From NCBI RefSeq assembly GCF_963576545.1, contig NC_083658.1, positions 9,202,928 through 9,266,927 on the forward strand: a DNA stretch of 64,000 bases, written 5' to 3'. The stretch's first letter is position 1. Each line of letters starts with the position of its first letter. Under the pieces are notes generated by a model. It had not been told where the DNA came from and did not search any database. It was given only the letters and a program-made list of their open reading frames with translations. This document shows positions 12,545-24,590 of the stretch, piece by piece. This DNA comes from Limanda limanda. Lineage: Eukaryota; Chordata; Actinopteri; Pleuronectiformes; Pleuronectidae. The position numbers and the translations under genes are program-made.

Positions 12545-12725
12545 TATTCCCTTGGAAATCAGTGATAATGTCCAAATATGAACGCTATCGCAATGTTAAG
12601 GTAAATTAAAAAAATTGCAGGTTCTTTTTGGGCCCATGTCCAATCCTTCCTGCATGTTTCAAGAATATCGGTTCTGACGTTTTTGCGTAATCCTGACAAA
12701 CAAACTCGGAGGGAATCGGAGAGTG
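12545..12725 (+). repeat. Dispersed repeat tail, second copy
   Basis: The words 'catgtttcaagaatatcggt', 'gtttttgcgtaatcctgac' and 'aaacaaac' occur in the same order as in the copy at 3545 and in commoner teleost forms. It is diverged and has no coding capacity. Confidence 0.5.
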
Positions 12726-13020
12726 CATACCACACAGGGAAAAACATCCAATTCCAGATGTGCCCATTAATCCGGACTCGTTCCGAAATTGAATGAGTTC
12801 TTTCTTGGACCGCGTCCCAAAGACGTATCCAACGCTGCCCATTTCACACAGCATATGTTTCTCAGCACAGCAGCCAAACATTCTGGAAGCTGTTGAGTTC
12901 TATGAAAGGCGACATCTCCCCAGAAACGGAACCACCGCAACAAACAAGGCAATTTGCTCCATTCTCTTGACTAAACTTGCTGACAGGATGTGGCTGTAAT
13001 GTTTGCATTACTGTCACAGT
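12726..13020. other. Non-coding, no gene seen
   Basis: Unique sequence with short overlapping open frames on both strands and no splice structure. Confidence 0.4.
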
Positions 13021-14150
13021 TCCTTTAGCCGCTCGCCACCAGCTCTGTGTTTAAAGGGGAGAGCGTCTGTTTGGTGGGAGCGCCGCCGAGCCCGCCGGCT
13101 CCATTTGGGTACAGAGTATCTGAGAGTGATGAGCCAGGACGAATGAATACAGCCGCGGCAGTCGTCTTTGCCCCCAAATGGGAATCCCACAGCGACAGGC
13201 GGCCTGTCACTTCCATCAACAACGGGATAATCCCGGAGAAGAGACGCAATTTCATCGGCCTGTGTCTCATTCCAGCGCCAGGATCACCAGTCTATTAAAT
13301 CAGTGATGCCTCGTTTTTCTCTTTCCATCTTGAGGGCTCCTTTTCCTTTCTTTCTTTTAGTATTTTCTTTTCTAACCTGAGATAGAAAGAACATTTTATT
13401 TTTATGATTATGCGTCTTTGTTGAGGCAGATGAAAGACAGACAGTATTGACAGAAAGCATATTGAGTCCTCGGTAATGGCGTCAAAGATACTAAAGGCCT
13501 CTCTAGAAGGATAGAAGAGTCCAATTAAAACTGATGTGCACTGAGGAGGGGCATCGATTCGGTCGGGGTCACTTAGAGGCAAGAGGACAATTCAAATTGT
13601 GCGAATAAGCAAGAAAAGGACACTGAATTAAAGAAAAGGCTAGTGTTATACTTTATTATTTGGATAAATCTGAATTTGAGAGTGTGAGTATTGGCACAAC
13701 CTCGATTGAGAAACCTTCCACAAATGGAAACTACACAGACAGCAGAATGAAATCGGAGTTTGAAGCTTTTATCAAACTGCACTTTGGATGTTTTCCACGG
13801 CATGGCAGCCAATTGGACTTTTATTCTGATCTGGATTCCCAACAGGCTCTGGCCATTGACTTTGTGCAAATCACAAAACACAACAACAACAAATCGCAGC
13901 CAATAAGAAAACACAAGAGCAAATCAGACTCGCCATTGGCTTCTCCCATTAGCTGTTCTGCATTTGTACTTCAGGGCCACCTTATTAAATATACACAAAT
14001 GATGAATAAAGGAAAAGATTATTCACCATCTGAGGTCCAACTGACGAACGTTTCCTCGCTCTTGCACTTTGTGTGCAAGTTGCACAAACAGGCCCGGCTT
14101 CTTTTCCAAATGAGCCACACACATACAAATTGGACTTCTTAATGTTGAAC
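13021..14150. other. Unusually open unique block, candidate conserved non-coding sequence
   Basis: The first part (13040-13290) is G+C- and CpG-richer than its surroundings and open in both directions. The second holds the longest open frame of the window (13660-14142, plus, 160 codons from a TTG, no ATG at its head), overlapped by a minus-strand frame at 13573-13914. Several CCAAT or ATTGG pentamers occur between 13810 and 14190. The peptides match no family I recognise and have no obvious splice signals. I read this as possible regulatory sequence, not a gene, with low certainty. Confidence 0.25.
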
Positions 14151-14521
14151 AGCTGGTACCTCCATTCACGGCTAATGTTGACTAATTGGCAAGTCGGTTA
14201 GGTGCTTAAAAAACAACGTACAGCACGGAGCCGGAGGACCCGCGATCTCCGCCACCCACGTCCACATTTCATTACGTCAAAACAACAGCCGCGTGGAAAT
14301 GGCAGCAAAGTGGCGGTAGACGGTATCTTATTCCTCTGTGCATTAGAGCTCTTAAGGCCACGAGGAAACAAAGCATCCTGTCAATCACCTGTACTCGACT
14401 TTATTAACAACGCCTCCCGTTCTCTGACCTCCGCCCTGTAAAGACGCTGACATTCATTGTTTTTATCAGTTTCTGATCCATCGCACGAAGACTTAACGTC
14501 GGGATTTGTGTATGTGTGTGA
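14151..14521. other. Non-coding, no gene seen
   Basis: Unique sequence, moderately G+C-rich at 14215-14300. Nothing else is supported. Confidence 0.4.
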
Positions 14522-14545
14522 GTGTGTGTGTGTGTGTGTGTGTGT
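14522..14545 (+). repeat. (GT)12 microsatellite
   Basis: Twelve perfect GT dinucleotides, extended on both sides by imperfect TGTG units. A complementary CA tract follows about 85 bases downstream. Confidence 0.9.
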
Positions 14546-14630
14546 ATGTGAGAGACTGTGAAACCAAACACTATTAAAAACAGACATGAGCTGTAGCACT
14601 GGTTGACATGTTGCTTCATTACCAGAGAAA

Positions 14631-14644
14631 CACACACACACACA
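14631..14644 (+). repeat. (CA)7 microsatellite
   Basis: Seven perfect CA units. It is complementary to the GT tract at 14522-14545, so the pair can fold back on itself. Confidence 0.85.
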
Positions 14645-16414
14645 ATGTATTTTTGTATTTCTGCTGTAAATACTCACTAGCACATAATTATTTGTGGAGG
14701 AAAACAGCCTATATGTTGTTTGTATACTTGCTAAAAAAACTAGACTGGAGTCTTTTATTTTTAAGTTGGCCTTTAAAAAATAACACATACTCTCTGTAAC
14801 CTTTTTAAAAGATTCAGATCCTCATCGAGAATTAATGGGCTTGCGGCAGATTGCCACAGACGCCAGGAAGAAATTGTAAAGTCGAACGTGTTGCTGGGTT
14901 TTGGTCTTTTCATTTGATTTGTCGACTGAAGAATATACCTTATCACCACATGTGCTCTGAAGTTAAAACACAGGACATTCTATCTTGTTTTCAACACTGG
15001 TAATTCATCATTCCCGCAGCTTTTTTGTGTTCCAAGAAACTTTATATCAAAAAGCAGTAAAAAAAAGAACACCACATTTGCAGAAATGCTTGTTTCACCC
15101 ACTAAGCAAAAAAGTATTTCGCCGCTGTCCTAATGGACTTTTAATGGGAGTTTCAGATGATCCCAGAAAAGGTTGTACTGGTCTTGCTTGAGTCACGGTG
15201 AACAGATGGCGTTCCAGGCAGGGACGGAGGGAAAAAAGAGAAAAGGAGGGGAGGAAATCAAAGCGCTTATTGATCCAGCAGCTTAATTAAACAAGTCGAA
15301 GTGTCAGAGCCCGGACCGCAGAGTGACTGAACTTCACAGCATCTGCTACGAACCCAGGACAGACAGAACACAACAGCACAGCCACACGATTCTCAGACAC
15401 GTGCATTTGCACATTGTGTAGACACACAACCATGCATGGGGATCGAGTGGGAGAGGAAACCTGTCGGAGGCAGAGTGACAACAAATACCGCACGAGCTCC
15501 CAGAGGATTGTGGGATACCTCTTCTGGAGAGAAACTCGCTGCAGGTTTTCCCCCTCCCCCCCCTCTCCCATGTCTGGCATCGCTTCGTCTTGATTTGCCT
15601 CCAAAGCTTCACAACTTGTCAGCACGAAACCCTGAAATTTTCATTCATCAATTTTTTTTCAAAGCTCGATGCGTCGGTCAGTCTTTTAAAAGAAGAGCAC
15701 ACGCACACAAATCACACACACCTGAGCATGCCAATATGGAGCCTGGGCTCTCGTCCGGGGGCCTGTCGGCCGGGGAGACTGATGGAGGCTGGCAGACAGG
15801 CGTTTAGGGAGGAGCCCGTCTGTTCTGTGGCGTGGCCGCGCCAGCCACCATCCATCTCCATTACACACATCCACATGCCACTGGGCAGGGGACAACTCTT
15901 ATGAGAATGACCAGAGTAAGGGAGTCGGGGGGGGGGGGGGGGAGGGGTGAGGAGGAGGAGGAGAAGGGAGCGACTGTCAAACTCCTGCTACGCCTGTTGT
16001 TCCCGGCTCCTGCTCCTCCTCGGCTTATACATGTCGCGCTCGTGTAAATCACCGACGGGGAGAAAGAGGAGCCGTCAGTGCAGAGACATGATGTGAATTC
16101 ATTTCTGGCGTTCAGCCTCTGCTCTCCGTTACCTCTCTATATCTGCATCATGTCATTATTTTGGGCTATATTTGTGTTTTTATTTATTTTTTTACAAGCT
16201 TATCTCTGCTATGGCACAAGCAGGGGGGGGGGGACAGGGAGGACAAGTTTAATCAAGTGAAAACACTGTTGGTTTACTCGCGTAGTTAAAGTAGAAAAAG
16301 TTAAATCGGGGAGAAAATCGGATTAAAAATGTAATCATTGCTTTTAATGACAGATTTTTAACTGGTGTTCATAAACAACAATTTCTTTTATGCTCTTTAT
16401 TTGTTATAATCATG
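14645..16414. other. Non-coding, with G16 and G11 runs
   Basis: Unique sequence. The part at 15420-16060 is G+C-richer, with a G16 run at 15927-15942 followed by GAGGAGGA-type purine repeats. A G11 run is at 16223-16233. Overlapping open frames on both strands at 15290-15900 lack any family similarity and are taken as chance. Confidence 0.4.
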
Positions 16415-16500
16415 TTTATTATGTAAAGTACTTTGTAGCCTTTACTGGAAAAGTGCTTTGGAAATAGTTAATATAATTATTATTTATTATTATTATTTGC
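16415..16500 (+). repeat. LINE-type 3' end, fragment
   Basis: The words 'atgtaaagtactttgtagcc', 'gaaaagtgctttg' and a terminal (TTA)n/(ATT)n tract follow the order of a common teleost repeat end. It is a short diverged fragment. Confidence 0.5.
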
Positions 16501-19005
16501 AAAACTCATGTTAAATGCAACAGTCCTTTAGTAAATCCTCTTAAATTGTTCCAAAGTTGTTGATTCAACTGTATTTTAATTGTGGAGGAGGCTGGCTGTG
16601 TTGCATTATACAAAGCCATGAATCTGTTAATTTGCAGAGCTCTATTGATCGAACAAACAAATATAAACACCTGAATACCGCGGCAGGAGTCCACAGATAA
16701 CATTAACCTGCAAATATCCAATAGCCTGCCACTTCTTATCAAATTAACGGCAGAATAAAGCAGCAGGAAACGCGGGGATGTGCAAACAGCATGGCGGCTG
16801 CAGCTGACAAACGCCGATAAAACGCCACGTCGCTTGGCAACGCGGGGGCCCGACCCCCTCCCTCTGTACAGTTGGTTACAACAATCGGTCTTGTGCAGCA
16901 CAGTCGACCGCAAACTGCTCCACATAGTCATCTGTGCCAGTTCACCCTTCTGCGAGAGATGTAATCCACTCCGGCTCTCTGGTCTCTCTGTGAGTCCTCA
17001 GGGTTTCTGAACTGAACGAGCGCTGCAGTCCGACGTGATCATCGGGGATCAACGGAGGGATGGTGCACGCCTCAGAAGACAGAAGAAGTTGAAGTTTAAT
17101 TGGTGCTGTTCCAGTACGATCAACCTCTCAAACAGTTTACACTCATATACACAGCGCTTCTTCCATCACACATCGTTCACACACATCAGACACCAGTTCA
17201 ATGTCTGGAGGAGCTGGAGATCAAACCACAGACCAAGGTGTTAGTCTTCCTGCTCAATGGCATTTGAGACACATGGTCGCCAGCTGGTGGATTCATATTA
17301 GATGGGACCAGTTTTGAAATTATGCAAAATTAAACTATTCTAGAATAATGAAAATAAGTTACTTGACTAAATACCTCACTTCTCTGCAGGTGACAAATAT
17401 CTTAGTATTCTTTATTTCATTTTTGCCCCTATTGTTGTATAAAGTTTGACAGAGAGCAGACAACAGAGAGAGGAGAGTGACATGACAAAATCTAAAATGA
17501 CTGTGGGGGGGCAACCCATCTATCTCTCTTCAGTTCCCACTGACAATCTCTGACACAGTGGACATATATATATGTTCTATAAACGGCCAAACTGTTTCAA
17601 AGATATTGAGTAAGCATAAATGGCTGGCGAGAAATATGGTTGCCATGGGAACAGCAGCCAGAAGTCTGCTCTGATGTGGGGATTATCAATCACATTGATC
17701 AAGTTGCGCTGAGAGAGGGAACAAGACTAATTACGGAAAGCCTCCGTCAAGTGTCCTCAGATCCAACCCACAGCTACATGTTGAGCTCTGTGGAACAGAT
17801 GAGACTTCAGTCCACGATAACAAAGGGATTTCTGTGTTCTTTTAAATCTTTGTGTGGATTTACTCACATCGAGAACATATCATCATCTCCATTTGTCCAA
17901 TTCTCATTTCTCGCTCGGTACATCTGCACTTGAGGGATGAAATAATATCCAAGCAGATGGACCTCCTAAAATGCAGAGTGTTTTTTTAAATCTGTCCAGA
18001 CTCTCTTAAAAATATAGTTTCCAGAGATTGCGTTATCAACTTACAACAAAAATGTAACAACTTTTATTGTAAATACCCAGAGAGCAAACACAACCAAATA
18101 TCTAGCATTAAATCAAGAAAATAAACCTTTTTACGTCAAATGTAAACAAAGGCAGAGCTTTTCAGTAACGTTTATTCTGTCAAATAAAAGTTTTCATAAT
18201 GGTGCATATTGACATCCAGTTACTGTAACCTAGCCCCACAAACCACTGTCGTGTGAGCTCCTCCTTGGTCTTACAAGAAGGAAAGCTCCACTATACAACT
18301 GCAGCCAGCGTCGGGCCGATAAACACACTGTTAATTCCTCTCCGTACACTTCAGCCGGTGTTTGTGCTTCTGTAAAAGCTCGACAGACTGGCTGTGCCCT
18401 CTTACGGTTGCTAAGCTGTGATTAGGACGATTGCTGTTAGAAGGACTCCCGCGGTCCCGTCTTCACAAAGCACAAAAGGCACAGGAGAGGAGGTTGTTTT
18501 TCCACCCCAGTCCAACCATATTTCACCTTCTCTCCTCTCCTCACTTTACCAACTCCGGCAGCACGAGAGACAGATTTCCCCTCAGACGCAGGTGAAGAGG
18601 GGGCTGATGTTCAAAGTGGAGGCACGCCAGCTGCTGCGTAATCACTGTTTTAACCTCCCTCTCGGTCATTAATCATAGTCAACATGCTCAGACAGGGGAT
18701 GTCCTCCAGCCTCGTCCACCCCGTGCCGCGCCCATATACGCGTGCTGTCGACCGGTGGGGCCGGAGACAGGCAGCTAATCAGGCAGCCTGCGGTGCAACA
18801 GCTGCGGATAAAGAGTAGGTATATAAATAAGAAGTGATTTTGAAATTCTGCGAGAGTCGATTTGAATGCGTCTGAGGTGCCGAGCCCTGCCCGGAGGTTG
18901 CTCATTCACCTGTCGTTTAAAACCAGCAGTGAATACAATCCAGGAGCAGCACACGTCACACAGACCTGGGCTTTTCTTTTGCAGTTATTCTTCTTGTTCC
19001 TAGTG
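16501..19005. other. Non-coding, no gene seen
   Basis: Unique sequence. A minus-strand open frame of 141 codons (16506-16931) has no splice sites, start context or recognisable family. The part at 18590-18800 is G+C-richer. No gene is supported. Confidence 0.4.
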
Positions 19006-19440
19006 TTAAAGGGATAGTTCACAGAAAAGTGAAAATTCACTCATTATCTATTCACCACTAGGCCAATGGTGGGTGAAGTAGCTGAGTCCACAAAACACTT
19101 TTGGAGCTTCAGGGGTGAAAAGCGTTGCAGCCACATTCAATACAATGGTGACCGATTCTTAAAATATAAAAATCCGTAAAGCCCGATGTTCAAATTGGAC
19201 TCAAAACGGCTTCATTTAAAATCAAACTTTTAGCTTTAATGACCTCTGATATCGTCCTCTGACTCACAGCGGACATTTAGGCTAAAAACACGTTGTAAAT
19301 GACTGTTTTGAGTCCAAGTTGAATGTCGGTGCTTAAAGACACCTGGATGACACCACAGCAGCAGTATAGAGGTATTTTATGTTATGTTGTATGTATTAAG
19401 TTTTAAAAATCTGTCACCAGTTACTTCAATTGTATAGAAT
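19006..19440 (+). repeat. 'gggatagttcac' foldback repeat, partial copy
   Basis: It starts TTAAAGGGATAGTTCAC and continues with 'gagtccacaaaacacttttg' and 'gcgttgcagcc', words also found in the repeat at 40090-40630. The interior has diverged, and the right arm is reduced to a short 'aaaatctgtcaccagtta' segment. The family is abundant in percomorph fish as far as I recall. It has no coding capacity. Confidence 0.7.
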
Positions 19441-19999
19441 TAAAATTAAATTACAATACAGAAACTATTAAATATCAAGATAACCTCAAGCATATGGATC
19501 TTAGTGTCCCAGTGGTACAAATAGTAACATAACTTACAGAAAAGCAGATGCCTTGTAATTTGAAGTGTTAAATTAATGTGGCAGCCATTTACAAAAATGA
19601 TTTATGATCATTCACTGGATGGTAGGATATTATAGAACCAGTCAAAGTGCTTTTACATTTAAGAAATATTCAGTCTTGCTAATTCTGTTAAAAATAATGT
19701 TATTTCCAAAAACAAATGATAAAAAGAAAGCCCAATGCAATCATAAGTCCAAAACAATATGCTCACACAGCACCAGAGTTTAGTTTATAATCTGAAACAA
19801 TATTTGGTGCAATGCATGACTGTTGTCTCTGGAATTATGTATATGAAGGATTTGCGGCTGTGGATTATCAGATGGTATTAGGAGGCTCACAAAAGGCAGG
19901 ATTTGTCGTCTTAAGGAGTTTGTTCTTGTTTGCGGCTGCGAGCATTGTAAAGATCCGCGGAGAAGAGAGACACCAAATTCTGCAAATCAATTTTCTCCA
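19441..19999. other. Non-coding, A+T-rich
   Basis: Very A+T-rich unique sequence. Nothing is supported. Confidence 0.45.
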
Positions 20000-20690
20000 G
20001 ATGAGGATTTGCATAATGCCCTCCACGGTCTTCCACACCGCGTTCGTGACAACTTCCCGACGAGCTCCGTCTCCCGCTCAGTCATTTCTGATTTACGTCA
20101 TCTTCCAGCTGCAGCGTTGAAACCAGAAGCGCGTTTGCTACTTGAGATCTGGGTGAGGATCTGGGTTCGAGACCCTGCGACCCCCGCCCCCCGAACAAAG
20201 GGTCTGATGCTGCTCCGTCTAAATCACTTTGGCTCCCGGAGTCATCATTCATGATTTATTTGTTCATTAGGCACGGCGCTGATGTTGTGCAATTCATTTC
20301 TCCTCGGTAAACAGCGAATGGCGAGACGAGCTGCGGCTTCACAAAATACCACAGGCGTCGTCTCCAGGAGCGGCCGTGAAGAATGCACCGAGCAGGCGTC
20401 AGCTGTTGTCCCCGGAAAAACCTCCCCGCTCCCCCTCCCCGATGGTTGTGAAGTGCATTAGCGCGATAACACTTCTATTACTTTTAACAATATTGCTGTT
20501 CCTCTGCAGCAATCCACTGTTGGTTCTTAGTAACACTTATCAACTCGGGGGGGGGGGGGGGAGAGCGCGACTTCAAAAGGCGCTCGGATCTGAGCCGAGC
20601 AGGCAGCCATTAGAGGAGAAACAACATACAGTATTAGGCGCGCTAGTGTTTGACGGCTCCTTCCGCTGACTTGGAATGACAGTGTGAAAT
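20000..20690. other. CpG-richer unique block with a G15 run
   Basis: The block stands out from A+T-rich flanks by its G+C content and repeated CpG (around 20030-20180, 20260-20440 and 20560-20660). A G15 run lies at 20547-20561. A 'gggttcgagaccc' string near 20163 resembles a tRNA B box but no cloverleaf is evident. It could be a CpG island or regulatory element. No exon is recognised. Confidence 0.25.
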
Positions 20691-20931
20691 TAGTCTAAAC
20701 TGATCTGGAGCAGACCTTCGGAGTTCAGCGTCGGGACAGAGGCGTAGGTTTTTATAAAGTGTTTGTTCCCAGTGCAGCATTTCAACCACAGTCTTGACAG
20801 TAGATAAAAACGATGGCATACAGATGAGACTTCTACATTTAAAGTAGCTGCTCAGTAAGTGTTCAAATCAAAACAACCACCAAGCTACATGCACACCAGA
20901 AATAACACACACCTAACAAGCAACAACCCTT

Positions 20932-20971
20932 TAAAATATGTAAACATTATCTAAAATATGTAAACATTATC
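20932..20971 (+). repeat. Two perfect 20-bp tandem units carrying forkhead-type sites
   Basis: The unit TAAAATATGTAAACATTATC occurs twice head to tail. Each copy holds GTAAACA (20940-20946 and 20960-20966), the core of forkhead-factor binding sites, spaced 20 bp apart. The tandem is seen directly. Binding is inference. Confidence 0.7.
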
Positions 20972-22373
20972 TAAAAGCCAACATCTTAACTTAAAGAAAG
21001 GTCAAAGGTCGCCAAAAGCAATAATCGAGAATTCCATTCACATTATGTACATATGTATTTTAAATCTTTTTATAATGTTTAATTTGATCTTGTTTTTATT
21101 TGTTTTTTCTCATCTATTGCTGTGTGATCTTCACATTGGTTTAAATTGTTTCTTATTGTTTGTCGTAAGTTATTCCTATTGTTGGCCTTTTGCTTGTAAA
21201 GCAAGGTCACTATAGGTGCTTTATAAATAAAGTATGTTATCATTACCACAATCTTTAAGAGGAATTTACCGTGAGGACAGTTTTTCATATCAAGAATTAG
21301 CATAAATTGCCTAAATTGTAATTAAATAGGCTTATGCTTCTTCAATAATGTTGTTACATTTTACACATGCGTCTGTATCACGTTAAATGCAGATTCTAAC
21401 AGATAATCAGTAATCCTCACCTCTTGTTATTAATCTATAAAGCTTTAGGTGTTACTATTTTAAACAACCTCACCTCTCTCCTCTCATTTAAAGTGTTAAA
21501 GTTAATGCAATGTCCACTAGTCCTTCCATGTACTACAGTGACTATAAAAAACAATGTTCGGTGTTTTATTGCTATACAACATTAAATCTAAATAGACTTA
21601 GTGTGATCGTTTTATCTGCTCTCACAAACAAATGTCAAAAAGAAAGCAAATCTCTACAAATTGAATTATTTTGAATACAACCAGGCCAACAGACCCAACA
21701 GTAGTTCTACTTTTGTACTTGTGTGTCTGTTTACTTGATGAGTTACTGTGCAGTACTTCCAGGGGTGAGTAAATATTGATCTTTTCTGCTGTCGGCAATA
21801 GGAACAACTAGTGAGGTACTGTGGTGATGCTGGTTGCAGCTTTCTCTCTGTAACTGTAAAAGTGACCTGCAGTAATTGAGCCACCGCAAATAAAGACCAG
21901 CTGCGGGACCTGTTTATTCAAAGTTTAGTGAAGCTCCACTCAATACCCAGAACCCCAACCCGGATAATCAATTGCTACAGAGAGGTTGTCTCCTGTTTAT
22001 TCAAAGTTTTTGAATATTGAAGGTGTCCAAAGGCACACTTTGGTTTCTGTTTGGGCCACTGGCTGTACATTTCATTTCTACACTGTGATTTGTCTTCTTT
22101 CCACTCTGCACTGTGCATTTCAAATACTTATAAAGTGCTGAATGCATTTGTAAGGCCCCCCCACAAAACGGCGAGGTAAAGTACATGGGGCCATGACAGG
22201 TGCATTACAACAAGGCTACAGACCTTTCAGAGAAAGTGCACGAGTTATACTTTTCCTTTGTGTAACATCATCATTTGCAGACTGAAGTGGTATCATCCAT
22301 ACGAATACACTTTAGTTTTATAATGGTCTTTTAAAACTAAAACTATATACGCCCACAAGAGACGTTTTAGTCC
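20972..22373. other. Non-coding, A+T-rich, with a LINE-type tail near 21180-21240
   Basis: The segment at 21180-21240 ('tgtaaagcaaggtcac', 'gctttataaataaagt') looks like another repeat 3' end. The rest is unique A+T-rich sequence with no exon. Confidence 0.4.
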
Positions 22374-23165
22374 TTATAACTATGAAAAAGGAATATTACA
22401 AATTGTAATCACTGCACTGTTTTGTCTCCATCAACCAGTGGAGTGCAAGGATTTTTTTTTACATAATATCCCCTCAAGGTAGACTTGAGATATCATGTTG
22501 AAAAGGCCAAAAACATGATTTGTGAGGTCACAACCTGAAAACATAACGCCAAGTGTTTCACTTTTACCGCTTTACGGTTGCAAATATTCTTAAATACGAA
22601 TGCATGTTAGAACTTTAGGCCACAAGCTTTATTCTTTCTTGTTCTTCATTCGTAAATACTTTTTGGGGGGGAGATTTAGAACGGTTACACATTTATAGAT
22701 TTGCTTAATCTAATCGGCTCGCTACCGACCGAGCAAAAGTAGAAAGAAAAGAAAAAGCACAGCGACCCTGTGAATAGAAGACGCAGTGGTTGGCGAGGAG
22801 GGAGAAAAAGAAAATTCACGTTATTACCGCCCTGACGTTTCCAGCCAGGAAATCAGGGCGGTAATTTTCCTTAAGAGCACGCAATTAATAAACTCAGCAG
22901 CTGGACATTCACAAAGGCAGCTAAACCACATGTGTATCTGAATAGAACATGCAATCAGAAAAAAGGGACTTTTTTAAACTTCTTGGGCCTTTATAAAAGT
23001 TATACATCACGGGTAATTCAAATGAATCACCCTCTCTTTTCTGTAGATAATTGCCTTTGGGTGTTTCACTCTACAGCCAAGCAGAATATGTTTTTAAATG
23101 ATTTATTCATATAGCAAATTGTTATTCTTTAAGCTTCCCCTCAAGCACTCTTAATTTTCTTCTGA
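22374..23165 (+). repeat. Segmental duplication, copy A
   Basis: This copy matches 28328-29215 in the same orientation, from 'ttataactatga' to 'aagcttcccc...ttttcttct'. Matching landmarks include 'gacttgagatatcat', 'gaaaaggccaaaa', 'ttgtgaggtcacaacctg', 'aggccacaagct', 'gacgcag.ggttggcgagga' and 'acttcttgggcctttataaa'. Divergence looks like tens of substitutions plus small indels. It contains a strong hairpin (22823-22865) that copy B has lost. No coding frame is conserved between the copies. Confidence 0.9.
22823..22865. other. Two-part hairpin inside duplication copy A
   Basis: The arm ATTACCGCCCTGA (22823-22835) is a perfect reverse complement of TCAGGGCGGTAAT (22853-22865). After a two-base bulge, an inner TTTCC/GGAAA stem closes a five-base loop, so 18 pairs form within 43 bases. 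Function unknown; it is short for a microRNA precursor. Confidence 0.75.
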
Positions 23166-24436
23166 TACACACTCGACCAATCACAAGTCGGCCACGGGTG
23201 TCAAACATGACGCATCACCTGGGTTCTTATAGCATCAAATAACTGTATTCACTTTTGAAGAGCTTGTTGTGATCTTTATACACAGTCTATATACAAACAC
23301 ACATTATATGACTTTTCACGTAGGTTTACCAATGTAACAGTAAGCAGATTATTTCTACTCTGCTGCCGGGTGCTTGGTTCAAGAAAATACTACGAAGGGA
23401 AAATAACAATAGTAAGGAGCTGGGATTTCTTTTCTCGGATCGATTACAAGTAGGAAGTGTTCCTGACAATAGTGTTTACAAGTCGTGAGTGATAAGAGCC
23501 AATCAGGAAGCAAATCTTGTGACTGCATAATCATTATCGTCCCGACTTTATCGCAGCTCTGGAGAATTAAAACTGTGCTCATGGCGTTTTCAAACTTCTG
23601 TTTTCAGTGCTTGAAAACTACAGAGTTGTGTGGATGGCAGACGTAAACCTAGAAACAGTAATAGTAGTGCGGATGTAGCCTCACCTCAAAGTCTGAATTT
23701 CCTTTTCTGGTTGAGTGATGACAGAAAGAAATCTCCTGCATATATAACCACGTCTACATCTGCCGCTACTGAGGTTCTTGACTGATTCTGGCATCTTGAG
23801 TCATTAGAGACCTCGGGGAACTATAGAGAGGAGGCCAAGCAAACACTGCTGCATTCAGTCACTCAGAAACACACAGAAGTGACAAAATGAAACAAAATAG
23901 AGCTGTAGTTCATGTCAGTCATTATGTCACTCAGTTTCAAGCCTTTCTGTTGGAGCCTTGACAAAATGCTTTCACTGGGTAATAGCTTCCCTGCCATACT
24001 AGTTCAATTTTGTATTCATAACGGAAACGGCAAACTGTGTGTTTTCAACATCCTCGATCCTTTCCCGTTCTCTCGGTCTCACTGCCTCCAGCTGTGATGG
24101 ACTAGTTTACTTCCACCATCCACAAACATCAAAATGCTGTGCAGTGGTGGAGGGCGAGTTTCTTCCGGTCCCTGGGGAGCCCGGTAGGAGCCCGAGAGGA
24201 GCACACTACAGTCCAGGCTGCTGTCAGAGCAGCCAAGGGCACTTTGTACACCGAGAAAACTCATTTGTGTGTGTGTCAATTGAGCGTCCTTGTTTGGACG
24301 AGGTTAACGGAGCGATTGACGAGAGCCAAGAGTTCGTATTTAATCCTGTGCTTTTTTAACCAGCATGAGAAACGCCATGTGGGAAAGATAAAGCGTTTGG
24401 ATAAGTGGGCTTAGATCCTCAAGCAGCATCAGTGGT
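23166..24436. other. Non-coding, no gene seen
   Basis: Unique sequence with short chance frames on both strands. No repeat family or exon is recognised. Confidence 0.4.
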
Positions 24437-24590
24437 GGGGGGCCGGCACAGTGGTGCGTGGTCTTTCTATGTGGAGTTTGAACGGTTTGATTCTGCATGC
24501 CGGCCCTGCGATAAGCTGGCGACATGTTGGCTGCTCGGATTGGCGCCAGCTTCCCTGCAACCCTTTAAAAAGAATAAGCTCTACAGATAA
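24437..24590 (+). repeat. 'ggcacagtggtgc' dispersed repeat, internally deleted
   Basis: The pieces 'ccggcacagtggtgcgtgg', 'ctttctatgtggagtttg', 'gccctgcgataagctggcga' and 'gccagcttccctgcaaccc' occur in the order of a very common fish repeat that normally reads 'ggcacggtggtgcagtgg ... cctttctgtgtggagttt ... ccctgcgatgaactggcgac'. The middle portion is missing. A possible fragment of the far end ('cccggataagcggaggaaaa') lies at about 29846. Confidence 0.7.

Noticed and set aside
13660..14142. 160-codon plus-strand open frame, longest in the window
   Set aside because: It begins at TTG, lacks a recognisable family or splice context and is overlapped by an open frame on the other strand. Kept as an open block, not a gene.
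20150..20185. tRNA-like B box 'gggttcgagaccc'
   Set aside because: The T-arm does not pair fully, and no A box or acceptor stem is found at the right distance.
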